In this document: positions 43,333-56,800 of the stretch, piece after piece
Numbering within the stretch: position 1 is the stretch's first letter
How the letters are laid out: every line of letters begins with the position of its first letter
NCBI RefSeq assembly: GCF_020541305.1
Contig: NZ_CP047396.1
Span: 806,001 to 870,000, forward strand
DNA from: Candidatus Vallotiella adelgis
GTDB lineage: Bacteria > Pseudomonadota > Gammaproteobacteria > Burkholderiales > Burkholderiaceae
Direction: 5' to 3'
Length of the DNA stretch: 64,000 bases
Made by a program: the position numbers and the translations under genes
Notes under the pieces: generated by a model
What the model saw: only the letters and a program-made list of their open reading frames with translations
Databases searched by the model: none
Told to the model about the DNA's origin: nothing

Positions 43333-45483
43333 TTAATGCTCTACTTGTGGTATCACGGGCGTTACAAGCGATGTAGCCGAAATCTCGTTAAGTAGTGCCT
43401 TCATAGATAATCGGACCCGACCTTTCTCATCGGTTTGGATGACTTTAACCTTTATCTGCTGACCTTCCTTGAGATAGTTGTTAATATCCTTAATCCGCTC
43501 ATTCGCAATCTCGGAAATATGTAATAGACCGTCGCGCCCCGGCAGTATATTTACAATTGCGCCGAAATCTAGAAGCTTTAGGATCTCACCCTCATAGATC
43601 TGACCGACCTCTACTTCTGCTGTAATGCTCTCAATACGCATCTTCGCCTCGGCCATGCCCTCAGAACTTGTGCTGGCAATAGTTATAACACCATTATCAG
43701 AGATATCGATTGTTGTCTTAGTTTCTTCTGTTAACACCCGAATTACTGAACCACCCTTTCCGATTACATCACGAATTTTTTCCGGATTAATTTTCATTGT
43801 GATTATCCGAGGTGCGAACTGCGACAGCTGTGTACTTATCGATGGCACTGCTAAGGTTATCTTGTCCAGGATATGCAGTCGGCCTTGCTTTGCCTGCATA
43901 AGAGCAACCCACATAATTTCCTTTGTGACACCCTGGATCTTAATATCTAGCTGAAGTGCAGTTATACCCTGTGTGGTGCCTGTCACCTTAAAGTCCATAT
44001 CACCTAGGTGGTCTTCGTCTCCCAAGATATCAGTTAGAACCGCGAACTTATTGCCATCAAGGATTAATCCCATAGCGATGCCTGCTACGTGGGCTTTCAT
44101 AGGTACACCCGCGTCCATCAGTGCTAAACAGCCACCGCATACGGACGCCATTGACGATGAGCCATTTGACTCAGTAATCTCAGAGACGACACGGATTGTA
44201 TAGCCGAACTCATCATCATCTGGTAGGCACGCGACAAGTGCACGTTTAGCAAGACGGCCGTGACCAATCTCGCGTCGCTTTGGCGAGCTAATGCGGCCAG
44301 TTTCACCAGTCGCGAACGGTGGCATATTGTAGTGCAGCATGAAGCGATCGCGATATTCGCCCTCGATCGCATCGACAATCTGCTCATCACCTCTCGTACC
44401 GAGCGTGACCACTACTAGAGCTTGTGTCTCGCCTCGAGTAAACAGCGCTGAGCCGTGCGCGCGCGGTAGTACTCCAGTTCGGATTTCGATCGGACGCACA
44501 GTGCATGTGTCACGCCCATCAATACGCGGCTCACCGTTTAATATCTGACTACGTACAATCTTCGCCTCGAGATCGCATAAGATTTTATCGATCAGCATAG
44601 TATTAACGATGGCTGTCCCAGCTGCCATATTTTGCTCGGCAATCTTGGTCGAAACTAACGTGTATACCTCCCTCAGCTTTGTCGAACGTTGCTGTTTCTG
44701 CTGCATTCGGTATGCCGTCTGTAACTCAGTAAGCGCTAACCCCGTCACACGCGCAATCAATGCCTCATCTTTCGGTGCTGGCCGCCAATCCCATTGAGGC
44801 TTGCCACCTTCTTTAACAAGATTGTGGATGGCGTCGATCGCTACTTGCATCTGCTTATGACCAAACATAACTGCGTCAAGCATCACCTCCTCCGACAACT
44901 GGTGAGCTTCTGCTTCGACCATTAATACTGCACGCTCGGTACCGGCAACTACCAAGTCTAACTTTGACGACTGAGACTGCGAGCGCGTTGGATTAAGCAC
45001 GAACTGATTGTCGATATAGGCGATACGAGATGCGCCAATTGGCCCATTAAACGGAATACCAGAGATAGTTAACGCTGCTGAAGCGCCAATCATCGATGGA
45101 ATATCTGCTGGAATCTCTGGGTTGATTGATAGTACATGGATTACTACTTGTACGTCGTTGTAGAAGCTCTCCGGAAACAGCGGACGCAATGGGCGGTCGA
45201 TCAGCCGTGAGACTACTATCTCATTCTCGGAAGGACGACCCTCTCGACGGAAGAAGCCACCAGGAATTTTACCGGCTGCATATGCCTTTTCCACATAGTC
45301 GACAGTCAGCGCGATAAAATCTTGCCCTGCCCTGGCGGATTTCGCCGCTACCACTGTTGCGAGCACGACAGTGTCCTCAACATCGACAATGACTGCACCA
45401 CTTGCCTGACGGGCGATCTCTCCCGTTTCAAGCCGCACTTTATGCTGGCCCCACTTAAATTCTTTAACGACCTTATTAAACAT
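43333..45483 (-). CDS. pnp: Polyribonucleotide nucleotidyltransferase (PNPase)
   Basis: Phosphorolytic 3'-5' exoribonuclease of RNA turnover, trimeric. Two RNase PH domains (about 1-210 and 310-545), then KH ([25 protein letters not shown]) and S1 ([34 protein letters not shown]) domains. I use the ATG at 45481-45483 (716 aa), which follows AAGGAG and gives [21 protein letters not shown]. The frame is open to 45510. It lies downstream of rpsO, the classic rpsO-pnp pair. Confidence 0.97.
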   Translation of the reverse strand: MFNKVVKEFKWGQHKVRLETGEIARQASGAVIVDVEDTVVLATVVAAKSARAGQDFIALTVDYVEKAYAAGKIPGGFFRREGRPSENEIVVSRLIDRPLRPLFPESFYNDVQVVIHVLSINPEIPADIPSMIGASAALTISGIPFNGPIGASRIAYIDNQFVLNPTRSQSQSSKLDLVVAGTERAVLMVEAEAHQLSEEVMLDAVMFGHKQMQVAIDAIHNLVKEGGKPQWDWRPAPKDEALIARVTGLALTELQTAYRMQQKQQRSTKLREVYTLVSTKIAEQNMAAGTAIVNTMLIDKILCDLEAKIVRSQILNGEPRIDGRDTCTVRPIEIRTGVLPRAHGSALFTRGETQALVVVTLGTRGDEQIVDAIEGEYRDRFMLHYNMPPFATGETGRISSPKRREIGHGRLAKRALVACLPDDDEFGYTIRVVSEITESNGSSSMASVCGGCLALMDAGVPMKAHVAGIAMGLILDGNKFAVLTDILGDEDHLGDMDFKVTGTTQGITALQLDIKIQGVTKEIMWVALMQAKQGRLHILDKITLAVPSISTQLSQFAPRIITMKINPEKIRDVIGKGGSVIRVLTEETKTTIDISDNGVITIASTSSEGMAEAKMRIESITAEVEVGQIYEGEILKLLDFGAIVNILPGRDGLLHISEIANERIKDINNYLKEGQQIKVKVIQTDEKGRVRLSMKALLNEISATSLVTPVIPQVEH

Positions 45484-45749
45484 TTTCACTCCTTGAGGCA
45501 TCATGCGCACCGCGCGGCTGGGCCCATCGACCGTTCCCGATACGCTGCGAGGCGCTCAAAATAGGAAATATCGTAATCGAGAAAGACAACAGCAGTATTT
45601 CTGCTGCACATCGAATGACGCGAAATCCTATTTTGATTACTAGTAGATCGGTGCATGCATATACCTGCAGAATACAGCACACTACAATTCTAAAAATAAA
45701 ATACCTGCATCTGCCTGCTAATTCAGGTAGAAGCCTGTTATTGAGCTGT

Positions 45750-46019
45750 TTACTTGCGCAGTCCCAGCTTCTGGATCACCGTACGATAACGGTCAATATC
45801 CCTAGCCTTCAGATAGTCAAGGAGTTTACGGCGTCGGCTGACCATACGCAGTAGACCACGACGACTGTGCTGATCTTTCATATGAACCTTGAAATGTACC
45901 GATAACTCATTGATACGACTGGTTAATAACGCCACTTGTACTTCTGGAGAGCCAGTATCATTTGTACTGCGAGAAAATTGCGTGACGACTTCTGATTTTT
46001 TGATATTTTCTAGAGACAT
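45750..46019 (-). CDS. rpsO: Small ribosomal subunit protein uS15
   Basis: Binds the central domain of 16S rRNA. At 89 aa from the ATG at 46017-46019 it matches the family length exactly: [15 protein letters not shown]..., then [23 protein letters not shown] and [23 protein letters not shown]. The frame is open to 46100, but the extra residues are not conserved. The pnp gene follows after about 270 bp; a processing hairpin would be expected there, but I did not identify one with confidence. Confidence 0.97.
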   Translation of the reverse strand: MSLENIKKSEVVTQFSRSTNDTGSPEVQVALLTSRINELSVHFKVHMKDQHSRRGLLRMVSRRRKLLDYLKARDIDRYRTVIQKLGLRK

Positions 46020-46922
46020 AATTTTCTTTATATTAATTAACATGCGGTCACAGAAGAAAAGCCGTGCCGTGAGTTTACGAAAAGACAATAATTTTAACAT
46101 AGTTAGAATAGTCTCTAGGCTGATCGCGTACAGTAATCGAGTTTATCTATACATTTTCGTCTTCTCTACCTATAGATCCAAAGAGACTGAATCGATTAGC
46201 AGTCATCAGAATATATCTCGCTGGATAAAAATTACCGCCTTAAGTATCCCACATAAGGATATTATTTAATTACGATTAATTTATAGTAATAAATAACAAG
46301 TTAACAGTATCAGATACTTCATCTTGAAGATTTCGAAAACGCCTGAGATGCGCGCCAAGCTAAATTTATTACTTTTAAGTATATTCGACGCCTTGCAGCC
46401 ATTGCTGTAGAAGGTTCAAAGCGTCGAAGACGCTGACTTATTTAATCGAAATGCGTATGACTCATATATAGAAACATCGTTGAAATAAACGATAGACTTT
46501 CAATGATATTGTTGTCGAGTTTATTTATGTGAATGCTATAAGCTACGTTTGATTGAACATGAATTTCTGCTGGTCTTTCTCCGCTTATACTATGCGGGTT
46601 AGATGTGACTTTTATGTTCTAATGCGCCCCATATAAAAATGACAATAATTATCTTAACTTAAGCTAGTAGCACAGTTAGTATTTTTAATACAAAACAGGT
46701 GTTATAAAAGAGAGAGTTCTATAAAAAAGAAGAAAACAAATACCAAGCAATATACTGATCTACTGGAGTAGTATCTCGTCAGTTTGCTGAGTTACTACAA
46801 CATTTAATTTTGGGGTAGCCTTTCCCTGGCTAGGTTTCCATACTACGTCAGACTACCCGGGCTATAATAAGCTGTGGTGTGCAACACAGACGACAAGATT
46901 AGGCATATAAGTGTGCCTGCTA
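46020..46922. other. Spacer between leuA and rpsO
   Basis: About 900 bp where relatives have a short gap. I see no gene, tRNA or repeat. The rpsO promoter (minus strand) must be near the left end. Confidence 0.55.
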
Positions 46923-48467
46923 CTACGAGCATTGCGGGTTTAGCCTTTCTGTGTTCGAGTTAAGCTTATTTAATGCTGCGAAATAGGCTTTTGCTGAAGC
47001 GGTAACGATATCTAGATCAGTCCCAACACCATTAACGATACGCCCTGATTTCGAAAGACGTACAGTTACCTCCCCTTGTGCTTGTGTTCCGGTTGTAATC
47101 GCGTTAACTGAATATAGTATTAATTCAGCACCGCTATTAACCTGAGACTCAATAGCATGTAGTGTCGCATCGACTGGCCCGTTTCCATGCGCTTCTCCGA
47201 TTGTCTCACTATTATTTACTATAAATACTACCCTTGCGCATGGCCGCTCACCAGTTTCTGAATGCTGCGATAGCGATACAAATCGATAAGTCTCGTGATC
47301 GTGTGCAGACTTAGCTTCTTGACTAAGAATTGATAGGATATCCTCGTCGAAAATTTCTGCTTTTTGATCGGCTAGCTCTTTGAAGTGCCCAAAGGCACTA
47401 TTTAATTCAGCTTCACTGTTTAGTGCTACTCCTAATTCCTGGAGCCGCTGTTTGAATGCGTTACGACCAGATAGTTTCCCTAGTACAATCTTATTCGCGC
47501 TCCAGCCTACATCTTCCGCGCGCATTATTTCGTATGTATCCCGAGCTTTGAGCACTCCGTCTTGATGAATTCCCGACGTATGCGCAAACGCATTAGCACC
47601 TACTACCGCTTTGTTCGGCTGTACTATGAAGCCTGTTGTCTGCGATACTAACTTCGAGGTTGGCATGATCTGTGTCGTATCAATACCTACTTCTAGCCTG
47701 AAGTAATCACGGCGCGTTTTTACTGCCATCACCACTTCTTCTAGCGATGTATTCCCAGCCCGCTCACCAAGACCGTTTACCGTGCACTCAATCTGTCGCG
47801 CACCACTTAGCTTCACTGCAGCTAGCGAATTCGCTACTGCCATACCTAAATCATTATGGCAGTGCACTGAGAATATCGCTTTGTCTGAGTTTGGCACTTG
47901 TTCGCGAATTTTCTGAATCAACGCTGCATAGCCATCCGGTACCGCATAACCAACAGTATCTGGAATATTAATTGTGGTAGCGCCTTCTGCAATCACTATC
48001 TCCAGTACTCGGCATAAGAAATTTATATCCGAACGACTGCCATCCTCCGGCGAGAACTCGATATCATTCGTGAAATTCCGAGCAAAACGCACTGCTCGCT
48101 GCGCTTGCTCGTATACCTGCCCTGGAGTCATGCGCAGCTTCTTCTCCATATGTAACGCTGAGGTTGCGATAAACGTATGAATTCTAAATTGCCCTGCCGG
48201 CTTAAGCGCCGCAGCCGCACGCATAATATCTTTATCGTTAGCTCGCGCCAGCGAGCAAACTACGCTGTCTTTGACCTGCGAAGCGATAGCATGGATTGCA
48301 TCAAAATCCCCGTTCGAACTAGCGGCAAAACCTGCCTCGATTACATCTACCTTCATGCGTTCAAGCTGGCGAGCAATTCGGATCTTTTCTTCTTTCGTCA
48401 TTGACGCGCCGGGCGATTGCTCACCATCACGCAATGTCGTGTCGAATATAATCAACTTGTCTACCAC
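46923..48467 (-). CDS. leuA: 2-Isopropylmalate synthase
   Basis: First committed step of leucine synthesis, condensing acetyl-CoA with 2-oxoisovalerate. At 514 aa it is full length. The catalytic domain has [16 protein letters not shown] (about residues 8-23), [45 protein letters not shown] with the metal-binding HCHND. The C-terminal LeuA allosteric domain (about 390-510) is retained, so leucine feedback may persist. It lies downstream of pssA on the same strand, away from leuCDB. Confidence 0.97.
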   Translation of the reverse strand: MVDKLIIFDTTLRDGEQSPGASMTKEEKIRIARQLERMKVDVIEAGFAASSNGDFDAIHAIASQVKDSVVCSLARANDKDIMRAAAALKPAGQFRIHTFIATSALHMEKKLRMTPGQVYEQAQRAVRFARNFTNDIEFSPEDGSRSDINFLCRVLEIVIAEGATTINIPDTVGYAVPDGYAALIQKIREQVPNSDKAIFSVHCHNDLGMAVANSLAAVKLSGARQIECTVNGLGERAGNTSLEEVVMAVKTRRDYFRLEVGIDTTQIMPTSKLVSQTTGFIVQPNKAVVGANAFAHTSGIHQDGVLKARDTYEIMRAEDVGWSANKIVLGKLSGRNAFKQRLQELGVALNSEAELNSAFGHFKELADQKAEIFDEDILSILSQEAKSAHDHETYRFVSLSQHSETGERPCARVVFIVNNSETIGEAHGNGPVDATLHAIESQVNSGAELILYSVNAITTGTQAQGEVTVRLSKSGRIVNGVGTDLDIVTASAKAYFAALNKLNSNTERLNPQCS

Positions 48468-48711
48468 GTTAGTCTCCAGACTCGAATGGGTGTAAGTAAT
48501 AGCAGCATCATCTGCCTACATCACTCGCAGATGATACGGTAGCACAAATATGCAAGACGAAGCGAGGGAGTAGAAGTGATTCGGCACGATAGATGGATCG
48601 ACCGATAAAAATCGTAATAGCTGCTTGATTATATTTAGTTAGATAACTAACTCGTTAGTTAAATTAATATGCAATGCATAGTAGTTTACGTTACCTTATT
48701 GTCTGTAATAG

Positions 48712-49668
48712 CTACAAAAAACTATCGACTGAGCGCTTATTATTTAGTGCTGTATTTGCGATATGCTCCATCATTATAGACATTTCCATAGCGTCTGCTT
48801 TATTTAGCTCTTTCTCCGCAATGTATTTTTTAGTGGTTAAGTTCAGCTTATTCAATATCCATAAGGGATACCCAGATAAACCATATAATACGAATATACT
48901 AAATAGTATCAGCGGTGGATCAGAGGACACAAAAACGAATGCACCTACAACTAGCAGGATCGCCGCAAATGGCACTCGATGCCGAACGTCGAGTGCTTTT
49001 CCACTATAGAATGGTACACTGGAAACCATTGTAATGCCCGCGTAGACCGTTAAACTAAATGCGACCCATGGCAGCCAGACAAGCTTAAGAGGTACTCGGT
49101 TATCTGTTGCTAACCATACAAAACCAGCCACTAATGCAGCAGCAGCCGGACTTGGTAGGCCTTGAAAATAGCCTTTATCAACTACTCCGATATTCGTATT
49201 AAAGCGCGCTAGACGCAACGCAGCGCTAGCGCAATAGAGAAATGCAGCCAGCCACCCCCAGCGACCTAGCTCTCTGAGTATGCACTCATATATCACTAGC
49301 GATGGCGCAACACCGAAAGACACCATATCTGAGAGGCTGTCAAACTGTTCTCCGAACGCACTTTGTGTATGTGTCATACGCGCTATACGGCCGTCCATTC
49401 CATCTAGTACCATCGCAATAAAAATTGCAATCGCAGCGATCTCAAAATAGCCATTCATCGCTTGAACTACGGAGAAAAAACCGCAGAACAATGCGGCAGT
49501 TGTGAATGCATTGGGTAGAAGGTAGACGCTGCGTTTGCGCAGTAATTGTTGCCGTCTAGCTCGTAGGCTACGCTGCGCGATTTGTTCTTGTATCGTACGG
49601 TTGCGCCGGAACGGCTTCGCTTGGCGAGGCCGTTCTATACGCGATCTTCGCGGTTTGAGATTAGCCAT
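48712..49668 (-). CDS. pssA: CDP-diacylglycerol-serine O-phosphatidyltransferase
   Basis: Makes phosphatidylserine, precursor of phosphatidylethanolamine. 318 aa from the ATG at 49666-49668; the frame also offers a TTG one codon upstream. A basic N-terminus is followed by several membrane helices. The CDP-alcohol phosphotransferase signature is complete in DGMDGRIARMTHTQSAFGEQFDSLSD (about residues 89-114). It follows psd by about 10 bp and precedes leuA, so pssA and psd share an operon. Confidence 0.96.
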   Translation of the reverse strand: MANLKPRRSRIERPRQAKPFRRNRTIQEQIAQRSLRARRQQLLRKRSVYLLPNAFTTAALFCGFFSVVQAMNGYFEIAAIAIFIAMVLDGMDGRIARMTHTQSAFGEQFDSLSDMVSFGVAPSLVIYECILRELGRWGWLAAFLYCASAALRLARFNTNIGVVDKGYFQGLPSPAAAALVAGFVWLATDNRVPLKLVWLPWVAFSLTVYAGITMVSSVPFYSGKALDVRHRVPFAAILLVVGAFVFVSSDPPLILFSIFVLYGLSGYPLWILNKLNLTTKKYIAEKELNKADAMEMSIMMEHIANTALNNKRSVDSFL

Positions 49669-49678
49669 CAAGCATTCC

Positions 49679-50326
49679 TTACATCGCCTGGAGCTCAGCT
49701 AGAATTGTTGCTGATACCCGCACTTTTTCGCCGATCGACACACATGGTTTGCTTCCTAATGGGAGATAGACATCTACGCGCGAACCCAGTCGGATAAACC
49801 CATAGCGTTGGCCACGGGTAAGTAAATCACCAGTTTGCACATAGCAAAGGATTCTCCGAGCAATTAATCCAGCTACTTGCACTGAGGTAACAATTTGGTT
49901 GTCCGCAGTCCGTAATATAATCGCGTTTCGCTCATTTTGTAACGATGCTTTATCGATTGCAGCGTTTAGGTAGGCACCGGGGAAGTATTTCACTTGTATT
50001 ACTGCGCCGTCAACCGGCGAACGTTGCGAATGAACATTAAACACGTTCATAAATATGCCGATCTTCAACGCGTTGCGGTCGGCATATGGATCATGCGAAG
50101 CCTCGACAGTAACGATCCGTCCGTCTGCCGGACACAACACTGCATTCGGCTGCTGCCGAACTGGGCGGCGCGGATCACGAAAAAACTGCAAAAAAAACAG
50201 TGTCAATAGCCAGCAAGGCCATGCCCAGCCGAATCCTAAAAATATATGGATTAGCAGTGTCACGACAAATGCGACAGCGATAAACAACCAACCCTCACGG
50301 GCAATAATCGGGTGAGGATAAGTCAT
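49679..50326 (-). CDS. psd: Phosphatidylserine decarboxylase (short proenzyme)
   Basis: Makes phosphatidylethanolamine from the PssA product. At 215 aa this is the short PSD-A form. It has an N-terminal membrane segment (about 11-45), [42 protein letters not shown], and the self-cleavage/pyruvoyl site [12 protein letters not shown] (Ser about residue 182). In many relatives the site reads RFGSR, so here Phe is Leu. It lies between ilvC and pssA. Confidence 0.96.
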   Translation of the reverse strand: MTYPHPIIAREGWLFIAVAFVVTLLIHIFLGFGWAWPCWLLTLFFLQFFRDPRRPVRQQPNAVLCPADGRIVTVEASHDPYADRNALKIGIFMNVFNVHSQRSPVDGAVIQVKYFPGAYLNAAIDKASLQNERNAIILRTADNQIVTSVQVAGLIARRILCYVQTGDLLTRGQRYGFIRLGSRVDVYLPLGSKPCVSIGEKVRVSATILAELQAM

Positions 50327-50412
50327 ATAGGCAATGCTATTTCCAAAAAAATAGAGTAGCCAAACGCAGCGGCTTGCACTCGAGATGTCACGGACATGGC
50401 ATAATCATCTGA

Positions 50413-51453
<1,041 letters not shown>

Positions 51454-51515
51454 TTAATCTAGTACTGATTGTTTAGGATACCGCCCTCGCTGCCCAATGC
51501 AGCACCGGAAATAGA

Positions 51516-52007
51516 TCAAACCTTTAGAATTCGATCGCCGCGGCCAATACCCGAGCAACCTGTTCGTACGGTCTCTAGTATAGCTGTAACATCGATTCCA
51601 TCGATAAACGCGTCAAGTTTTTTACTAGCTCCAGTCAACTCGATCGTATAAGTCTTTTCGGTGACATCGATAATACGGCCACGGAATATATCCGATAGTC
51701 TCCTCATCTCATCTCTTTCTTTGCCAACCGCTCGAACCTTAATTAACATGAGTTCACGTTCAATATGAATGCCTTCGGTCAGATCGACAACCTTTACTAC
51801 CTCGATAAGACGATTTAGATGCTTCGTAATCTGCTCAACTAAGTCGTCTGAGCCAATCGTCACAATTGTCATGCGCGATAGTGAGCGATCTTCTGTCGGA
51901 GCAACGGTTAAGGTTTCAATATTGTGGCCACGCGCTGAGAATAGACCAACTACGCGCGATAACGCACCAGGTTCATTCTCTAATAGAACGGAAATAATAT
52001 GTAGCAT
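51516..52007 (-). CDS. ilvH: Acetolactate synthase small (regulatory) subunit
   Basis: Stimulates the catalytic subunit and mediates valine feedback. The ACT domain is at about residues 3-75 (HIISVLLENEPGALSRVVGLFSARGHNIETLTVAPTED), then a conserved C-terminal domain with IFRGRIIDVTEKTYTIELTG. I choose the ATG at 52005-52007 (163 aa), the usual length. The frame is open to a GTG at 52028 without conserved residues. About 40 bp separate it from ilvB. The N/G residues of the valine site appear intact. Confidence 0.95.
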   Translation of the reverse strand: MLHIISVLLENEPGALSRVVGLFSARGHNIETLTVAPTEDRSLSRMTIVTIGSDDLVEQITKHLNRLIEVVKVVDLTEGIHIERELMLIKVRAVGKERDEMRRLSDIFRGRIIDVTEKTYTIELTGASKKLDAFIDGIDVTAILETVRTGCSGIGRGDRILKV

Positions 52008-52048
52008 CTCGTCTAGTGTCGCCTCCACCGAAATCGATACGTGCCTCG

Positions 52049-53818
52049 TCAGAGGTTTTCTACGCCGAACAACATCTCAGTAATACCTTTTCCAGCCTGC
52101 ACCATTGGCCAGACGTTTTCGGCAGGATCAGTCTGGAAATCAAGAAATACAGTACGCTCCTTTAAACGTAATGCTTCCTTCAGTGCTGGCTCAACATCCG
52201 TCCTGCACTCTATGCGCAGGCCAACATGCCCATATGCTTCAGCAAGCTTCACAAAATCTGGCAGTGCATCCATGTATGAATGCGAATAACGCTTGTTGTA
52301 CTCGAGCTGTTGCCACTGCCGAACCATACCTAGATAACGATTATTTAACGAAACAATCTTGATCGGCGTTTCATACTGCTTACACGTAGAGAGCTCTTGG
52401 ATACACATCTGTATTGAGCCTTCTCCGGTGACACAGATTACGTCAGCATCTGGATGCGCCATTTTTACACCCATCGCCGCTGGCAGACCAAAGCCCATGG
52501 ACCCAAGTCCTCCGGAGTTAATCCAGCGCCGTGGATTGTCGAAGCGGTAAAACTGTGCAGCCCACATTTGATGTTGCCCAACATCCGAGCATACGAAGGC
52601 GTTTCCGCCGGTCAACTCATGGAGTTTCTCAACAACGTACTGGGGCTTAATGATCTCGCTATCGCGATCGTATCTTAAACAATCTCGAGCACGCCAATGC
52701 CCGATCTGTTGCCACCACGCACTTAATGCGTCCCCGTCAGGACTGCTTGATGACGCCTGTAATTGCTCAATCAACTCTTTTAGCACCTCCTTTACATCAC
52801 CTACAATCGGTATGTCAACCTTCACTCGCTTAGAAATTGAAGACGGGTCGATATCGATATGTATAATTTTGCGGGGTGTACTCGAGAAATGCACTGGATC
52901 GCCAATAACGCGATCATCGAAACGTGCGCCAATTGCAATTAGCACGTCGCAGTGCTGCATCGCCATGTTGGCTTCGTAGGTGCCATGCATGCCGAGCATG
53001 CCAAGGAACTTGCGATTCGTCGCGCGATAGCCACCTAAGCCCATTAGCGTGTTAGTGACTGGGTAGTCAAGCAGATCCGCAAACTGGTTTAATTCACGTG
53101 ATGCCTCTGCTAAGATAACTCCTCCACCAGTATAGATGTAGGGGCGCTTTGCAGACAGTAACAGTACAACCGCTTTACGGATCTGGCCTGCATGCCCTTT
53201 CACTACCGGATTATATGAGCGCAATGCCATGTGTCTAATTGGCTCGTAGCGATATGGCGCTTTTGATACATCTTTTGGGATGTCAATGAGCACTGGTCCG
53301 GGGCGACCGCTCTGCGCAATATAAAACGCTTTCTTGACTGTCAGGGCAAGCTCTCTTACATCTTTCACAAGGAAGTTGTGCTTCACACATGGCCGTGTAA
53401 TCCCAACCGTATCACATTCCTGGAAGGCATCCTGGCCAATTGCTGTCGTTGGCACCTGTCCGGTAATGACTACTAATGGAATCGAATCCATATATGCAGT
53501 AGCAATACCCGTCACTGCGTTTGTTACTCCTGGTCCGGAGGTCACCAGGCACACGCCGACTTTTCCGGTAGAACGTGCATAAGCATCTGCGGCATGAACT
53601 GCGGCCTGTTCATGCCGCACTAGCACATGCTGGATTTTGTCTTGTTTGTAGAGCTCGTCGTAGATATGGAGTACCGAGCCACCCGGATACCCCCACATGC
53701 ATTGAACATTTTCGTCAGCGAGCGCCCGCATTAGTACGGTCGCGCCAATTGAACTGCTTTCATTTTCAGTCGAGGGGGGAATATCTGTTGTGGAGCATTC
53801 TGCGCTGGTCATATTCAT
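52049..53818 (-). CDS. ilvB: Acetolactate synthase large (catalytic) subunit
   Basis: ThDP enzyme making acetolactate or acetohydroxybutyrate, first step of branched-chain synthesis. At 589 aa it has the N-terminal ThDP domain with GYPGGSVLHIYDELY and the conserved Glu (HEQAAVHAADAYARSTG), then the FAD-linked domain, and the C-terminal ThDP motif TGEGSIQMCIQEL...NNRYLGMV (GEG instead of the common GDG, as in Burkholderia). It is first in the ilvB-ilvH-ilvC-psd-pssA-leuA string. The symbol ilvI is used in some relatives. Confidence 0.96.
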   Translation of the reverse strand: MNMTSAECSTTDIPPSTENESSSIGATVLMRALADENVQCMWGYPGGSVLHIYDELYKQDKIQHVLVRHEQAAVHAADAYARSTGKVGVCLVTSGPGVTNAVTGIATAYMDSIPLVVITGQVPTTAIGQDAFQECDTVGITRPCVKHNFLVKDVRELALTVKKAFYIAQSGRPGPVLIDIPKDVSKAPYRYEPIRHMALRSYNPVVKGHAGQIRKAVVLLLSAKRPYIYTGGGVILAEASRELNQFADLLDYPVTNTLMGLGGYRATNRKFLGMLGMHGTYEANMAMQHCDVLIAIGARFDDRVIGDPVHFSSTPRKIIHIDIDPSSISKRVKVDIPIVGDVKEVLKELIEQLQASSSSPDGDALSAWWQQIGHWRARDCLRYDRDSEIIKPQYVVEKLHELTGGNAFVCSDVGQHQMWAAQFYRFDNPRRWINSGGLGSMGFGLPAAMGVKMAHPDADVICVTGEGSIQMCIQELSTCKQYETPIKIVSLNNRYLGMVRQWQQLEYNKRYSHSYMDALPDFVKLAEAYGHVGLRIECRTDVEPALKEALRLKERTVFLDFQTDPAENVWPMVQAGKGITEMLFGVENL

Positions 53819-56800
53819 CGTTCACCTTTCGAATTTTTGGCAAAAAATTGATCGGGGGCTCTCTGCCGGGCTTGTGACTCGGGTTTAAGCTGCGCATCTT
53901 ACTTAGATAGAATGCGATTTTGAGTGTTATTTTGATTAAAAATCATAGGATTTTTAATATTATCATAATATCAATTCTCAGAATAGAGAGCAAGAAAAAA
54001 CATCGACCCATCACAAAACTCTTTCTGTGAAGGATTCGTTGGTTCTAACGTTTTGGTTGTGTTAGCGTTTTATGGTCGGAGTGCTAATCGAACACTTTTG
54101 CATGTGTCGCCTGATGTCACTTATTATATTGCATTCTACACGGATGACATCAGGCAAAAAGCTCACCGATGTCCTAGGAAAAACTTCCGAAAAGACATAT
54201 TTAAGTATTACCACGCATGCGATCTACAGACAAGTAGCTGCTGCAGTGGGTGTCGTCCAGGACAAAAGTAACTAGCTTTGTCTGTTATTAGGCAGGTAGG
54301 TCTCCCGCTAAGCTGCTGCCCCCATTCCAGCTTTTGCGCTGTTAGAAAATATATAACGCATAGAACGTCTCATTTTTATTATTGGATAGGCAATCCGAAT
54401 GCGATAGAAGAGCGCAAAACCTCGGATAATTCGTCTGCTACTGAAAAAATAGCGCTTACTTAGTTCCAACAAGAGCTAGTAAATGTGTTTATCAACGAAG
54501 AGATTTCCAACTATCTACGCGTTAAAGTAAAGTTTTCCTGATGTGAATCAGGTCGATATAATCGATATTATGGAAAATACTGGTACGCTGATCTACGACC
54601 AAATAACATCAGAGCTATTGCTTGTGGGACACACCATGCGGCTAGCTGTTATGCTGAAGTCGAAAGAAAGCACATAATAAGTATTCACTCCGAAGTGTGC
54701 TGAGCACAAGCAGACTAACTACTTGTCACCGATTGCCCTTGATTTGTCTGATACTGGTACAAGGTAATGCCCTGGTAACCTACTACTAAGTAGTAGAAGT
54801 TCTTGACCGATATCGATGTAGCTATGCTCAGCAACAACCTGGAGGCTATCTGCTTAATTAGATCACACATCTCTTTATAAGAACCTATTACGTAAGCACT
54901 ATATGCCAGGTAAGAGCAATATCAAATGATTAAGGAGTGGTTTAGTTATAGTCCATGCAGGTAGAAGCATTACTCTAATGCTAAATATAAAAAAATAGCT
55001 GAGAATCACATAATATATCCGCATGACATTGAAGTAGAGTGCGTACGGACTACTAGTTTTCCGGAAACTTGTCGAATAAAAAGCTCGAAACATCGTAGAG
55101 CGATTATCAATAATTACCCGTTAAACTAAGATGTGCGTTTGTGTTGAGAATTTCAACGAACAGGGGAATATTAAGGCATTAGCCAGCTTAAGCACTCGCG
55201 GCGAGTGGCTTATTTCTTTGCTCTATCTCTTTTATATCTTGTATGCTTCTGCGGCTTATGCAGCCAGCTGACCTAGCAACACTATGGATTTACTTATCTT
55301 ATTCTAGGGAGGTACTAGATCAGCTTATTTTTATAGTATTTTACTACTCTACCGCAATTAGAAATAACCGAAGCGTGGTTCGATCCACTTTAGATATCCC
55401 TGATGCTCTCCACAGAACCAGGGTTGGCGCAGTTGTACTCTCTATGCTCGATGATCGATAGCCATACTCCTCCTACTTAAAATTGGAAAAGCTTGCTATG
55501 AACAGTCTTAGCATCGACTGTTGACTTACTGATAGATGATCTAAAGCAACCTAGAACAAGGTAGTTATACTTCTACTAAGAAACTTAGTCAGCTAGCAAA
55601 ATGCTATCCAGGATGCTGCTGAACTATATACCCACCAGCATCGAAATGTGTAGTACAGAATGCGCTACGTTAGGAATAGTATAGTCAGCTCAATCAGCTA
55701 GTGGGTTTCTACTCCAAATGAGCTATATTGAACAACCTTGTACAACTCGCTAAAGATCCAAAGCAGAGCACCGAATTTCGCGATGCATAACAATAGCATC
55801 AGATTTGTCAAGTACAACAAACTGTTGTAGCGTATTAGAATGACTGCGTTCACAGCTGAAGCGAGCTAGTTACACTACTGAAGATAACGAAATAGCTCGA
55901 ACTTCGCAGAGCAGTCGAGTATGTTAACCTTACACAGTCTACTGCACTGCCTTGCAGCCCCCCCCTTTTTTTCTACTAATCTAGTCAAAATCCGACAAAC
56001 TCTGCTTAATATATCCCTAACATATAGGACCGTTATCAGACGAACAAGTAATAAATCTTATATCTAAAGCCTCGCGTCCATTTACTCCTCATATATGAAT
56101 TAAAAGAGTCGCTAGTTGGCAAGCTACCCCTGTTATTAGCTAAGATGTTCGGCATGAAAATATGCATAAAAAGCTGCCCAATCGACCTTAGCAGAAATAC
56201 CAGAGCGAGATAGATTTCGTGCATGCCCATGCTTGCGCATATCATCTGCACAGCAGTCTGTAGCATGTCAGTCGTACGTGTTACGATCAGGTTTTCTGCG
56301 ATGTCAGCTGGTGTTTATATGCAGCTAAACTCTAATTGATTGATAGTCGTGAACATCGGTGCCAGATATCTACCTCAATGCCTAAACCCGTCTAAGATTT
56401 TTTCGATAGCAGACCGATTACCGCTACCCAGTAGAATGCTGACTGGGATAGATATACGCAGATGTTTGCTGCGCGGTCTGACGAAGCGTCTGATCTTTAG
56501 ATCAGCTGAATCGTACTACGTACACTTGAGGATGGTCGTCCATAATATTTGGGTACACTAGATGCAGATGATTTATATCACTATATACGCATTATTGTAT
56601 GGTTGATTTTAAATAAAACGGCTGATTTTAAAATCATCTCATTTTAAGTTACCAGATAATTTAGAACAAGATTTCCTAATAAAGGACCTGGATATCTTTC
56701 ATGAGTTTCTATAGGAAATTAGGTTTCTCATAAGAGATAAAAGATTATTAGTAATCTGCCGTTAATTACGCATTGCATTACCACGTTACTAGCTGAAATC

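Noticed and set aside
54072-54275. 67-codon frame (MVGVLIEHFCMC... ending AAAVGVVQDKSN)
   Set aside because: No recognisable family, no convincing ribosome binding site, and overlapping frames of similar length; probably chance in the gene desert.
55376-55392. T-arm-like sequence GTGGTTCGATCCAC
   Set aside because: The loop would have six bases and no acceptor, D or anticodon arms can be drawn around it; not a tRNA.
55243-55461. 72-codon frame ending RTRVGAVVLSMLDDR
   Set aside because: It looked protein-like at first, but I could not match it to any family and it has no conserved neighbour.
56036-56266. 76-codon hydrophobic minus-strand frame, considered as an RDD-family membrane protein remnant
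   Set aside because: Hydrophobicity alone; no RDD motif or other recognisable signature.
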